A DNA stretch of 38,689 nucleotides from contig JAFXMW010000102.1 in assembly GCA_017530105.1 (NCBI GenBank), positions 1 through 38,689 on the forward strand, written 5' to 3'. Positions 25,682 through 34,581 of the stretch are shown here, piece by piece (position 1 is the stretch's first letter; every line of letters starts with the position of its first letter). Under the pieces are notes generated by a model that was not told the DNA's origin, ran no database searches, and saw nothing but the letters and a program-made list of their open reading frames with translations. The position numbers were made by a program, and so were the translations under genes. Source of the DNA: Bacteroidales bacterium. Lineage in GTDB: Bacteria > Bacteroidota > Bacteroidia > Bacteroidales > P3.

Positions 25682-27157
25682 TTGAACAGGGCTAAATGGT
25701 TTATACTGGGTTTGACGGTGCTGCTGGCGGTGTTTGCGCTGGTGGAGATTAACAATTTGTCGAACCAGATGAGGAGGGCTGAACTGGAGAAGGTGAAGCT
25801 GTGGGCTAACGCCATCAGCCAGAAGTCGAGTCTGGTGAACTATTCCGAACAGTTTTTCGCCAGGGTGGCTCTCGATGAACACCGTAAGATGGAGTTGTAC
25901 ACCAATATCCTGCGGTCGTTCGACAGGATGGGGACCAATGCAGATGCCGATTTTAGCCTGGACTATGTGAGATATATTGTGGACAGCTGCGAGACAGCCA
26001 TCGTTATCACCAACTCTGATTCAATCATCACAGTGCCCAGCGAGTTGGCAGGGCAGAAACTGGAGGGGGAGAGACTGAAAGAGTTCTCCCACAATGAGCC
26101 TTTCCACTATCGTATATGGGGTATGAAGATGACTCTCTATTATAAGGAGTCGAAGATGTACACCGAACTGCGGCAGGTGCTCGACAGGTTCAACGAGCAG
26201 TTTTTAGAGGAGATTACGAACAACGGGGTGTTGGTGCCTGTGCTGGTTGTGGACAGCCTGCAGGAGAAGGTTCTGGCCAGCGGCAACATGGCTCAAAGGG
26301 AGTTCGCCACAGCCGATGCACTCTCTGAACGCCTGTGCGAGATGGAGGAGGAGAACGCTCCGATAGAGTTTAGGCTTCCCGACGGCCAGCGGGCTTATCT
26401 TTTCTATGAGAACACGCCGATGCTGAAGGCGCTGCGATGGGTGCCGTTGCTTTATCTGTTTGTGTTCGGGGTGCTGATGGTGGTGTCGTACTATCTGCTT
26501 CGCACTGCCCGCAGCATGGAGCAGAACAGAATCTGGGTGGGTATGGCCAAAGAGACCGCCCACCAGCTGGGGACACCAATCTCGTCGCTGATGGCTTGGA
26601 CTCAATACTTGGAGGGGAAACGGCTGGACAAGGAGTACGCAGCGGAGATTGACAAGGATTTGAAACGGCTGGAAACCGTGGCGCACCGCTTTTCAAAGAT
26701 TGGCTCGGTGCCGGAACTGCAATACGAAGGGGTGTGCACGGCAATCAGTAATGCTCTTGCCTACCTACAAACACGCAGTTCGCGCAAGGTGAAATTCGTC
26801 ACCAGTTTTCCTGAAGAGGACATCCGGGTGCCCTTGAACAGCTATCTGTTTGAATGGGTGATAGAAAATGTTTGCAAAAATGCCATCGACGCCATGGACG
26901 GGAAAGGAACTTTCACAGTAGTGGTGTCGTCGGACAGCCGGCATGTGTTTGTCGATTTGGGGGACACGGGACGCGGCATGTCGCCATCGGTGCAGAAGAG
27001 GGTGTTTGAATCCGGGTTCTCCACCAAACCCCGCGGATGGGGTCTGGGGCTGTCGCTTGCCAAACGTATTATCAACGATTACCACAAAGGACGGATTTTT
27101 GTGAAATATTCGGTAGAGGGGCAAGGCACTGTGTTCCGCATTGTGCTGAACCGATAA
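25682..27157 (+). CDS. Membrane sensor histidine kinase (orphan)
   Basis: The 491-residue protein has an N-terminal membrane helix (about 6-22), an extracytoplasmic sensor segment (about 25-240), a second helix (about 245-268) and a cytoplasmic kinase core. The phospho-acceptor is His294 in KETAHQLGTPISS, a Bacteroidota-type H-box. The ATPase domain has NVCKNAIDAM (N-box), DTGRGMS (G1), an F-box-like FESGFSTK and GLGLSLAKRI (G2). The frame cannot start at ATG: an in-frame TGA lies two codons upstream and the N-terminal helix needs the TTG at 25682. No response regulator is adjacent. It starts 17 bp after the permease gene. Confidence 0.9.
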   Translation: MNRAKWFILGLTVLLAVFALVEINNLSNQMRRAELEKVKLWANAISQKSSLVNYSEQFFARVALDEHRKMELYTNILRSFDRMGTNADADFSLDYVRYIVDSCETAIVITNSDSIITVPSELAGQKLEGERLKEFSHNEPFHYRIWGMKMTLYYKESKMYTELRQVLDRFNEQFLEEITNNGVLVPVLVVDSLQEKVLASGNMAQREFATADALSERLCEMEEENAPIEFRLPDGQRAYLFYENTPMLKALRWVPLLYLFVFGVLMVVSYYLLRTARSMEQNRIWVGMAKETAHQLGTPISSLMAWTQYLEGKRLDKEYAAEIDKDLKRLETVAHRFSKIGSVPELQYEGVCTAISNALAYLQTRSSRKVKFVTSFPEEDIRVPLNSYLFEWVIENVCKNAIDAMDGKGTFTVVVSSDSRHVFVDLGDTGRGMSPSVQKRVFESGFSTKPRGWGLGLSLAKRIINDYHKGRIFVKYSVEGQGTVFRIVLNR

Positions 27158-27182
27158 TAGATTAAAAAATGATAATTGAGAT

Positions 27183-29465
27183 ATGTACACTATTCTGAAG
27201 AAAGAGTTGCTGAACAGCAACGAGATTTATTTGATGGAAATCAGGGCACCCTGGGTTGCACAAAGAGGGTTGCCGGGACAGTTTGTTATCGTTATTCCGC
27301 ACGACAAGGGAGAACGTGTACCCCTCACCATTTGCGACATCCACCCCGAAAGGGAGAGCGTGGACATCGTTTACCAGGTGGTGGGCGAAAGCACCAAAAG
27401 GCTGAGCATGATGAACGAAGGCGACCGCCTTTACACGATGGTGGGTCCCTTGGGTCGTGCCAGCGAGTTGATAACAGCCCCTCAGCAGGAACAGCAGGAG
27501 ATGCGACTGCTGTTTGTGGCAGGGGGTGTGGGCATAGCGCCGGTCTACCCCCAAGTGAAATGGGCTCACAGCATGGGCATCCACACCGACGTAATCATCG
27601 GTGCAAGAAACAAGAGCCTGCTTTTCTTTGAAGAAAAGATGCGTGCGGTTTGCGACAACCTTTACGTTATGACCGACGATGGGTCGTATGGGGAACACGG
27701 CTTGGTGACAACCAAAATAAAGAGTCTCTGCTCTACGCCCGAAGGCACCTACAGCTCGCCCTACACCCACTGCGTAGCCATTGGTCCTCTGCCCATGATG
27801 AAATTCGTATCGATGCTGACCAAAGAGATAGGGCTGAAAACCATCGTGAGTATGAACTGCATGATGGTGGACGGCACGGGAATGTGCGGAGCCTGTCGCG
27901 TTACCGTGGGCGACAAGATTAAATTTACCTGTGTCGACGGTCCTGAGTTCGACGGACACCTTGTCGACTTCGAAGAGGCGGGGCGTCGGCTGCGCATCCC
28001 CGACAGGGAGCGTTACCGTATTGCCACAGTTGATGGACAGGGCGGTCATCGCTGCAACCTGAGCGACGCTGTGGCGGCATCCCTTCAACGCCAGAAACCA
28101 CAAGAACAAGACCCCGTAGTGCGGGCTGGTAACTTCGACGAGGTGTCGTTTGGCTTCACTCCCAGTCAAGCCGTGGCGGAAGCACGCCGTTGTCTCCATT
28201 GCAAGAAACCGATGTGTGTGACACAATGCCCCGTCAGCATCAATATACCCGAATTCATCTCTGCCGTAGCCCAAGAGGACTTTGCTTTGGCAGCTGAAAT
28301 CATTGCACACGACTCGTCGCTCCCCGCCGTGTGCGGACGTGTATGCCCACAGGAAAACCAATGTGAAGGCAGCTGCATACTCGGCCGCAAGGGCGAGCCC
28401 ATAGCCATAGGCGCTTTGGAACGTTTTGTGACCGACTGGAACCGCGAGCACAACCCCTCCTCCACCCCGGCACCCGTGGCGGCAAGCAACGGCCACAAGG
28501 TTGCCATCATCGGTTCGGGGCCCTCGGGCTTGGCCTGTGCGGGCGACCTTGCCAAGAAGGGCTACAGTGTCACCATATTCGAGGCACTGCACCATGCCGG
28601 AGGCGTGCTGGTTTACGGCATACCCGAATTCCGCCTGCCCAAACAGAAAGTAGTGGAACCCGAAATCAACAACCTGCGACACCTCGGCGTGGAGATCAAA
28701 ACCAACGTCATAGTGGGTAAAAGCCTCACCGTCGACGACCTCTTCGACCGCCACGGCTACGAAGCCGTGTATATTGCCAGCGGAGCCGGACTGCCCAAAT
28801 TCATGGGCATTCCTGGCGAGACCCTTGGCGGAGTGCTGTCGGCCAACGAGCTACTCACCCGCACCAACCTCATGCACGGCTACGATAAAGAGTACGACAC
28901 ACCCGTCTACCTCGGGCGCCGCGTGGCAGTCATCGGCGGAGGCAATGTAGCCATGGACGCCGCCCGTACAGCCAAACGACTTGGCAGCGAGGTCACCGTC
29001 ATCTATCGCCGCGAGCAGGCCGACATGCCCGCACGCCGCGAAGAGGTACACCACGCCATGGAAGAGGGCATCCAATTCTCATTCCTGACCAACCCCGAGG
29101 CATTCCTTGGCGACGAGCAGGGCAATGTGCGTGCCATGCGCTGCATCAAGATGGCCATGGGGGAAAAGGATGAGAAAGGCCGCCGTAAATTCAGCCCCAT
29201 CGAAGGGAGCGAATTCGAGATTGAGGTGGACAATGTCGTCGTGGCACTCGGCACCAGCCCCAACCCCCTCATCAAAAGCACCACACCCGGACTGGACACC
29301 GAAAGCTGGGGGGGACTCGTAGCCGACCCCTGCGGACAGACCAGCCGCAAAGGAGTCTTTGCAGGAGGCGATGCCGTCACCGGAGCCGCCACCGTCATCC
29401 TCGCCATGGGTGCCGGCCGCGTGGCAGCTAAAGCAATCGATGAATACATTTCCGCTAAGAGCTAA
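27183..29465 (+). CDS. Fused NfnA-NfnB-type NADH-ferredoxin:NADP oxidoreductase / glutamate synthase small-subunit-like protein
   Basis: The 760-residue fusion has an N-terminal DHOD-B/NfnA-like part (about 1-285) with FAD and NAD domains and a [2Fe-2S] site (Cys226, 235, 238, 250, including GMCGAC). The C-terminal GltD/NfnB-like part has two [4Fe-4S] motifs (Cys337/340/345/349 and Cys384/388/394/398). Its FAD-binding GSGPSGLACAG and NADP-binding GGGNVAMDAA are also visible. Such fusions in Bacteroidota are annotated as DHOD-B-like/glutamate synthase. By similarity to Nfn they may balance NADH, NADPH and ferredoxin. No glutamate synthase large subunit or pyrD is adjacent, which favours the Nfn role. 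A terminator follows. Confidence 0.9.
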   Translation: MYTILKKELLNSNEIYLMEIRAPWVAQRGLPGQFVIVIPHDKGERVPLTICDIHPERESVDIVYQVVGESTKRLSMMNEGDRLYTMVGPLGRASELITAPQQEQQEMRLLFVAGGVGIAPVYPQVKWAHSMGIHTDVIIGARNKSLLFFEEKMRAVCDNLYVMTDDGSYGEHGLVTTKIKSLCSTPEGTYSSPYTHCVAIGPLPMMKFVSMLTKEIGLKTIVSMNCMMVDGTGMCGACRVTVGDKIKFTCVDGPEFDGHLVDFEEAGRRLRIPDRERYRIATVDGQGGHRCNLSDAVAASLQRQKPQEQDPVVRAGNFDEVSFGFTPSQAVAEARRCLHCKKPMCVTQCPVSINIPEFISAVAQEDFALAAEIIAHDSSLPAVCGRVCPQENQCEGSCILGRKGEPIAIGALERFVTDWNREHNPSSTPAPVAASNGHKVAIIGSGPSGLACAGDLAKKGYSVTIFEALHHAGGVLVYGIPEFRLPKQKVVEPEINNLRHLGVEIKTNVIVGKSLTVDDLFDRHGYEAVYIASGAGLPKFMGIPGETLGGVLSANELLTRTNLMHGYDKEYDTPVYLGRRVAVIGGGNVAMDAARTAKRLGSEVTVIYRREQADMPARREEVHHAMEEGIQFSFLTNPEAFLGDEQGNVRAMRCIKMAMGEKDEKGRRKFSPIEGSEFEIEVDNVVVALGTSPNPLIKSTTPGLDTESWGGLVADPCGQTSRKGVFAGGDAVTGAATVILAMGAGRVAAKAIDEYISAKS

Positions 29466-29484
29466 GAATGACGAAATAACAACG

Positions 29485-29520
29485 ACAAAGGTGTCCCTGA
29501 AAATCCAGGGCACCTTTGTT
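29485..29520. terminator. Bidirectional terminator between convergent genes
   Basis: ACAAAGGTGTCCCTG pairs with CCAGGGCACCTTTGT around a short AAAAT loop, with one bulged base. It lies between the Nfn fusion stop and the convergent permease stop. T and A on either side suit termination from both directions. Confidence 0.85.
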
Positions 29521-29544
29521 CGTATATGACAATCGTGATGTTCT

Positions 29545-30624
29545 TCACTGCATACGGACACGGGGGTCGAGAAGACCGTAGAGGATGTCTGTGATGATAT
29601 TGATAAGAATCAGGAGGACGCAGATGAAAAGGATGGAGCCCATGACGACGGGGAAGTCGTATTGGTCGAGGCCGTCGACAATGACGATGCCCATGCCCTT
29701 CCAGTCGAATACGTATTCGACAAAGACGGCTCCTGCAAGGAGTCCGGCCAGCCAGCCGGAGGCCGAGGTGACTACGGGGTTCATGGCATTGCGCAGGGCA
29801 TGGCGGAAGATGATACGGCTGCGCGAGAGTCCTTTGGCTCGTGCAGTGCGGATATAGTCCTGCGAGAGGGCTTCGAGCATGCTGTTCTTGGTGAGCTGGG
29901 TGAGTGTGGCCAGCGGACGGATGCCCAGTGTCAAGGCGGGGAGGATGAGGTTTTTCAGGTCGAGATATTCACCGGTCCCGTAATCATCGACGGTGTAGAG
30001 GTTGCCGAACATGTTGAGGTGTGTCCAGTCGGAGAGAACATAGGCAAAGAGCCAAGCGATGAGAATGGCGGCGAAGAAGGACGGGAGCGACATGCCGAGA
30101 GTGGAGAGGACGAGGGTAAGACGGTCGATCCAGGTGTCTTTGTGCAGAGCGGAAATAACACCAAGAATGATGCCCAGAACAAGGGCAAAAGTGAGAGCGA
30201 CAACGGCGAGTAGCGCGGTTTGGGGAAAAGCAGAAGAGATGATTTCAGAGACCTTGCGCTGGGACTGGTAGCTGCGGCGAAGGTATGGAGATTTGAGCAC
30301 AAGAGAGGTGCTACCCATTTTCAGAACGGTGGTGAAAGGCGAATATTTTCCGGGGTCAAGGAAAAAGTAGCTGGACGAGTCGGTATTGTTGTGAAGTGAG
30401 AGGGGAAGGAGGTCGTTAAGATAGTTGATATATTGCAGACCCACAGGTTTGTCACGCCCAAGGTCGCGGTTGATGATTTCAATGCTTTCGGCGTCGGCAT
30501 GTTGCCCCAGCATCATGCGTGCAGGGTCGCCGGGGAGGATGTTGAAGAGGAAAAACACAAGTGTAACCACCCCGAGAAGCACAAGGAGTCCGTATCCAAG
30601 CCGTTTGAGTGTGTAACGCAACAT
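29545..30624 (-). CDS. OppB/DppB-type ABC permease
   Basis: The 359-residue inner-membrane permease of the peptide/nickel family has an N-terminal LKRLGYGLLVLLGVVTLVFF helix followed by FNILPGDPARMMLG, the family hallmark. The BPD_transp_1 region has about five further helices and the EAA-like loop DYIRTARAKGLSRSRII. The insert at 90-125 is typical of OppB. The usual partners OppC, OppD, OppF and a binding protein are not adjacent. It lies 29 bp downstream of tsaB on the same strand. Confidence 0.9.
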   Translation of the reverse strand: MLRYTLKRLGYGLLVLLGVVTLVFFLFNILPGDPARMMLGQHADAESIEIINRDLGRDKPVGLQYINYLNDLLPLSLHNNTDSSSYFFLDPGKYSPFTTVLKMGSTSLVLKSPYLRRSYQSQRKVSEIISSAFPQTALLAVVALTFALVLGIILGVISALHKDTWIDRLTLVLSTLGMSLPSFFAAILIAWLFAYVLSDWTHLNMFGNLYTVDDYGTGEYLDLKNLILPALTLGIRPLATLTQLTKNSMLEALSQDYIRTARAKGLSRSRIIFRHALRNAMNPVVTSASGWLAGLLAGAVFVEYVFDWKGMGIVIVDGLDQYDFPVVMGSILFICVLLILINIITDILYGLLDPRVRMQ

Positions 30625-30653
30625 CGTGATGATTGATTAATAGGTTTCAATTT

Positions 30654-31346
30654 TTACCTTAATCCTCTGACTATGGATTTCTTGGCTACAAAGTCTTTCA
30701 GATAATAGGGCTGGAAATAAGCAACGTCCTCCACTTGGTTGCACCTGAGTTTTTCGAGGGCGAGAGAATGAAGTCCCGATGCCGAGATGAGGAAACCGTA
30801 AGCATAGCGGGCATTTGGATGAGTGCCGAGGATGGGGCGGGTTTTCTCAGCCCCGTCGCCGAGGAAGGTGACCTCTCCCCTATCCAGATATGTGTCGTAG
30901 ATGCCGGGGGTGATTATGTCAGCATCGACGGGTTTCACTACGTGAGTGGGGGAGGCATAGATGGCGGTATAACATTCCATGCGGCGGGCATCAATCATAG
31001 GGCAGACGAGACCTTTATAGTCGGGATGCTGAGTAAAATATTGCGCGGCCATACTTTGCAGAGTGGGAACGGAAAGAAGGGGTATCTGGAGGGCGTAGCA
31101 TATCCCCTTGGCAGTGCTTACGCCGATGCGGAGTCCTGTGTAGCTGCCGGGACCGGAGGAGACACAGACGGCTTCGAGTTGCAAGGCAGAGATGCCACAC
31201 TGGGCAAGAAGTTTGTCGATGAAGGGGGACAATTGCGACGAGTGGGCATTGGGTTCGGCGGTGTGCAGCTCGGCCAATATTCCATTTTCGTCGGCAAGGG
31301 CGACGGAACAGACGGCTGTGGCGGTTTCGATGAGAAGGAGTTTCAT
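30654..31346 (-). CDS. tsaB: tRNA threonylcarbamoyladenosine biosynthesis protein TsaB
   Basis: TsaB is the dimerisation partner of TsaD in making t6A37 of ANN-decoding tRNAs. The 230-residue protein shows the ASKHA-like start LLLIETATAVCSVAL and the conserved SSGPGSYTGLRIGVSTAKG. It is followed by the permease gene and preceded by the LolA-like gene at 51 bp. Confidence 0.95.
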   Translation of the reverse strand: MKLLLIETATAVCSVALADENGILAELHTAEPNAHSSQLSPFIDKLLAQCGISALQLEAVCVSSGPGSYTGLRIGVSTAKGICYALQIPLLSVPTLQSMAAQYFTQHPDYKGLVCPMIDARRMECYTAIYASPTHVVKPVDADIITPGIYDTYLDRGEVTFLGDGAEKTRPILGTHPNARYAYGFLISASGLHSLALEKLRCNQVEDVAYFQPYYLKDFVAKKSIVRGLR

Positions 31347-31397
31347 TTAGCTATTATAAATTAGGGATTGTAGATTGTATTTGCAAGAGATAGGCCA

Positions 31398-32060
31398 TCA
31401 ACGCATATCCACCACTTCCACGCCCGGGTTGGCCTTGGTGTTGAAGGTGAAGTCAGCATCAGTGGCCTTGGTGTTTTTGAAATTCGAGAGGGTATAGACC
31501 CCGCGAGAGGAGTCGAAATTATGTTGCTCCATCTTTTTCAGGACTCCCGTTTTGGCAACGATGTAGAGGCGGATTTTGTGGTAGGAACGGCTCTTGATAG
31601 GTTGAAGGTCGACAATGGCTGTGCCGTCGGACTCTTCGCGGATAAATTTGGCCCGGAAACTTTTTGAGTAATTGGAAAGCAGGCGGGCAGGATTGGTGAT
31701 GTCGTCATCGTTTTCAGACATAGGGCTGACAACCACTTCTTTGTTGGGTTTGTTGTATTGCCACACGGATTTGCCGTCGCAATAAAGTTCGATGCTGCCA
31801 GCCTTTACGCGATAGCGCGGCGCATTGTAAAGGATGTCGACTTTCTGCCGCATGGTTTCTTTCTTCTCGCTGTCGAGGTTCACCACGGTGACGGAGAAGC
31901 TGACCGTGCCGGACATTTTGGCAGCGGCTTTCTTGAGCAGGGTGTTGGCTGTCTGGTCTACAGCACCTTTGTCGGTATGGGTGAGCTGTGCGCAGGCCGA
32001 GCCACCTCGAAGGAACAGGATGCTCAAGACCAACAGGATAAGGGAAGCGTGTTTTTTCAT
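31398..32060 (-). CDS. LolA-like outer-membrane lipoprotein carrier
   Basis: This periplasmic chaperone would carry lipoproteins from LolCDE to the outer membrane. The 220-residue protein has a signal peptide (MKKHASLILLVLSILFLRGGSACAQ) and a LolA-type beta-sheet half-barrel. Visible segments are KVDILYNAPRYRVKAGSIELYCDGKSVWQYNK, given here only by start and end as KVDILY to YNK, and the closing FKNTKATDADFTF. It matches the Bacteroidota LolA-like group in size. It lies 13 bp downstream of folE. Confidence 0.85.
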   Translation of the reverse strand: MKKHASLILLVLSILFLRGGSACAQLTHTDKGAVDQTANTLLKKAAAKMSGTVSFSVTVVNLDSEKKETMRQKVDILYNAPRYRVKAGSIELYCDGKSVWQYNKPNKEVVVSPMSENDDDITNPARLLSNYSKSFRAKFIREESDGTAIVDLQPIKSRSYHKIRLYIVAKTGVLKKMEQHNFDSSRGVYTLSNFKNTKATDADFTFNTKANPGVEVVDMR

Positions 32061-32073
32061 GTTTCAAAAATAA

Positions 32074-32682
32074 TTAATGCAGGTCGACACCGATGATGTG
32101 CATGAATTCCTCGCGGGTCTTGGGGTCGTTCATGAAGGCACCCGTGAAGTCGCTGGTGGTGGTGACGGAGTTTTGCTTCTGCACACCGCGCATGGACATG
32201 CACATGTGCTGCGCTTCGATAACCACGGCGACACCGATGGGGTTGAGGGTTTTCTGGATGCAGTCTTTTATCTGCTTGGTGAGGCGTTCCTGAACTTGCA
32301 GACGGCGTGCGTATGCATCCACCACACGGGGTATTTTGCTCAGTCCAACGATGGTGCCGTTGGGGATGTAAGCCACATGTGCTTTACCCACGAAGGGCAC
32401 CATGTGATGCTCGCAGAGGGAGTAGAGCTCAATGTCCTTGACGACAACCATCTGCTTATAGTCCTCGTGGAACATGGCTGAACGGAGTATCTCCTCCGGG
32501 TCGAGGTCGTAGCCGTTGGTGAAGAAGAGCATCGCCTTGGCAATGCGCTCGGGCGACTTGAGCAGTCCTTCGCGGTCGGGGTCTTCGCCTAAAAGACGAA
32601 GTATTGCTTTGTAGTGCTCCGCCATCTCCGACACACACTTCTCATCGTATTGGTCTATTTTTAAATATCCTTTTTCTTCCAT
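32074..32682 (-). CDS. folE: GTP cyclohydrolase I
   Basis: FolE converts GTP to dihydroneopterin triphosphate, the first step of folate and pterin synthesis. The zinc ligands are Cys90 and His93 (SLCEHHMVP) and Cys161 (QHMCMSMRG). The segment [21 protein letters not shown] is the family hallmark, read here as GLSKIPRVV followed by AYARRLQ. I place the start at the ATG at 32682 ([10 protein letters not shown]), giving 202 residues. The open frame extends 33 codons upstream, but that part overlaps the next gene and is unlike the family. Confidence 0.96.
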   Translation of the reverse strand: MEEKGYLKIDQYDEKCVSEMAEHYKAILRLLGEDPDREGLLKSPERIAKAMLFFTNGYDLDPEEILRSAMFHEDYKQMVVVKDIELYSLCEHHMVPFVGKAHVAYIPNGTIVGLSKIPRVVDAYARRLQVQERLTKQIKDCIQKTLNPIGVAVVIEAQHMCMSMRGVQKQNSVTTTSDFTGAFMNDPKTREEFMHIIGVDLH

Positions 32683-32704
32683 AGTACAGTATGTTTGTTT
32701 TGTA

Positions 32705-33883
32705 TTATTCAATTTGAAGCAACAAGCCCTTGAGATATTCTCCCTCGGGATGATAAATGCTGACAGGGTGATCCATGGCATGGGGCAACTGTCTTACAAT
32801 GCGCACCTGCCTGTGTGCATTGGCGGCAGCGGTGAAACAGACGGTTTTGAACTCCTCGACGGAGACCGCCTGACTACAACTGAAAGTCAAAAGCAATCCA
32901 CCAGGGGCTATCTTTTCCATAGCGCGTTGGTTGATGCTTCGATACCCCTTGAGGCCATGCTGCAGACTGCGGTGGTTCTTGGCAAAAGCCGGAGGGTCGA
33001 GGATGATAAGGTCGAAACGGTTTTCTATGCTGTCGAGATATTTCAACACATCGGCCACGACTCCAGAGTGGGGGGATTGAGAACCAAAGTTCAGTTCCAC
33101 ATTGCGGTTGCAGAGTTCAATGGCTTTCTTGGAGATGTCCACCGTCTCCACATATTCCGCCCCGCCGCCCAAAGCAGCCAGTGAGAAACCGCCTGTGTAG
33201 CCGAAGCAGTTGAGTACCCTGTGGCCTTTGGCAAGTGAGGCCACAAGGTTACGGTTTTCTCTTTGGTCAATAAAAAAGCCGGTCTTCTGCCCTTCGAAGA
33301 AGTTAATGAGCATCCTCCTACCCTGCTCGGTTATTTCCCATTCTTGGGGCTCAATACCCCATAGGTAACAGTCTTCCGAGCCTCCAGGAACGGTGGCGCT
33401 ACTCTTATCAAAAACGGATTTTATTCCGTGGACTTTCAACTGTTCTGTTGCAAGCTGGGTAAGCATGGGGAACAGGCGGTGCATCCCCACACTGTGGGCT
33501 TGCATCACCAGCACTCCGTTGTACCAGTCGCACACCAACCCAGGCAGGAAATCGCCTTCGGCATGAACCAGCCGGAAGACATTGGTGTCGGGGCAATCGA
33601 AGAAACCCAGCCTGTCACGATAATCAATGGCCGACTGGAACCTATCCCTAAAGAAATCGGTGTCAATGTTAGGAGTGTCGAACGATAGCACTTTGCACAC
33701 AATGCTGTCGTTCTGGTAGTGTCCCGTGGCCATCCATTCTCCATGGGAATTGCACACATCAACCAAATCCCCCTCTTGAGGTGTGCCAACAGTGCGTTTC
33801 ACCGCCCCTGAGAATATCCAGGGGTGACGGCGCATAAGGGCCTTCTCTTTTCCTGCGGCTATAATCAGTTGCGGACGGGTCAT
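32705..33883 (-). CDS. RlmI-like 23S rRNA methyltransferase (PUA + SAM MTase)
   Basis: The 392-residue protein has an N-terminal PUA-like domain (about 1-80, with [11 protein letters not shown]) followed by a class I SAM methyltransferase domain. Motif I is [14 protein letters not shown], motif II is VDISKKAIE and motif IV is LDPPAF. It resembles RlmI/RlmK-type m5C methyltransferases; the exact target base is not shown by sequence. Rpe begins in the ATGA overlap at its start, so the two are translationally coupled. Confidence 0.9.
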   Translation of the reverse strand: MTRPQLIIAAGKEKALMRRHPWIFSGAVKRTVGTPQEGDLVDVCNSHGEWMATGHYQNDSIVCKVLSFDTPNIDTDFFRDRFQSAIDYRDRLGFFDCPDTNVFRLVHAEGDFLPGLVCDWYNGVLVMQAHSVGMHRLFPMLTQLATEQLKVHGIKSVFDKSSATVPGGSEDCYLWGIEPQEWEITEQGRRMLINFFEGQKTGFFIDQRENRNLVASLAKGHRVLNCFGYTGGFSLAALGGGAEYVETVDISKKAIELCNRNVELNFGSQSPHSGVVADVLKYLDSIENRFDLIILDPPAFAKNHRSLQHGLKGYRSINQRAMEKIAPGGLLLTFSCSQAVSVEEFKTVCFTAAANAHRQVRIVRQLPHAMDHPVSIYHPEGEYLKGLLLQIE

Positions 33884-34524
33884 TGCTTTAAGTCATGAAT
33901 GGTCTGCACGGGATTCTCGCTCTTGAAGACAGCGTTGCCTGCCACCAGCACATCGGCTCCGGCGGCAAAGAGCATGGGGGCGTTGGATGTGTTCACGCCG
34001 CCATCCACCTCTATCAAGCAGTCGGGATTCTTCCTGTCGCACAACGCACGCAGCTGCTTGACCTTGTTGTAGGTGTTCTCGATGAACTTCTGCCCACCGA
34101 ATCCAGGGTTGACAGACATGAGCAGCACCACGTCGCACAGCTGGATAGTATCTTCAAGCAAAGCAACAGATGTACCGGGATTGAGTACTGTGCCACAACG
34201 CATACCGGCATCTTTTATTGCATGCAACGTACGGTCGAGATGGGTGCAAGCCTCATAGTGCACCGTCAGTATGTCGGCACCCGCCTCTTTAAAGTCGTTC
34301 ACATAACGACCGGGGTCCACAATCATCAGATGCACATCCAACGGCTTACGGGCATGTTTCTTGATATGTTTTACCACGGGCTGTCCAAAACTGATGTTCG
34401 GCACAAACACACCGTCCATCACGTCCACATGCAGCCAGTCACATTCGCTCGCGTTGAGCATCTCGATGTCGCGTTGCAGATTGCCGAAGTCGGCACTGAG
34501 CAGAGAAGGAGAAATCAGTTTCAT
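33880..34524 (-). CDS. rpe: Ribulose-phosphate 3-epimerase
   Basis: Rpe interconverts ribulose-5-phosphate and xylulose-5-phosphate in the pentose phosphate pathway. The 214-residue TIM barrel has LSADF, the metal/catalytic HVDVMDGVFVPN, HLMI, MSVNPGFGGQKF and EVDGGVN. All are intact. Its stop overlaps the start of the RlmI-like gene by 4 bp. Confidence 0.97.
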   Translation of the reverse strand: MKLISPSLLSADFGNLQRDIEMLNASECDWLHVDVMDGVFVPNISFGQPVVKHIKKHARKPLDVHLMIVDPGRYVNDFKEAGADILTVHYEACTHLDRTLHAIKDAGMRCGTVLNPGTSVALLEDTIQLCDVVLLMSVNPGFGGQKFIENTYNKVKQLRALCDRKNPDCLIEVDGGVNTSNAPMLFAAGADVLVAGNAVFKSENPVQTIHDLKQ

Positions 34525-34566
34525 CTTGAGTAATATATTGTTATGTTTCGTCAGCCTTAAATGTCT

Positions 34567-34581
34567 CCGGCGACACGCCGG
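34567..34581 (-). terminator. GC stem-loop at the 3' end of the YitT gene
   Basis: CCGGCG pairs with CGCCGG around a 3-nt loop, directly after the yitT stop on the minus strand. It has no T run, so it is either a weak terminator or an RNA end stabiliser before rpe. Confidence 0.35.

Noticed and set aside
27162-28754. 530-residue open frame on the minus strand opposite the Nfn fusion.
   Set aside because: Antisense to a gene with intact cluster and nucleotide motifs; composition rich in His and Val as expected for a shadow frame.
32683-32781. 33-codon N-terminal extension of folE.
   Set aside because: It overlaps the end of the RlmI-like gene and does not resemble the family; the ATG at 32682 gives the normal length.
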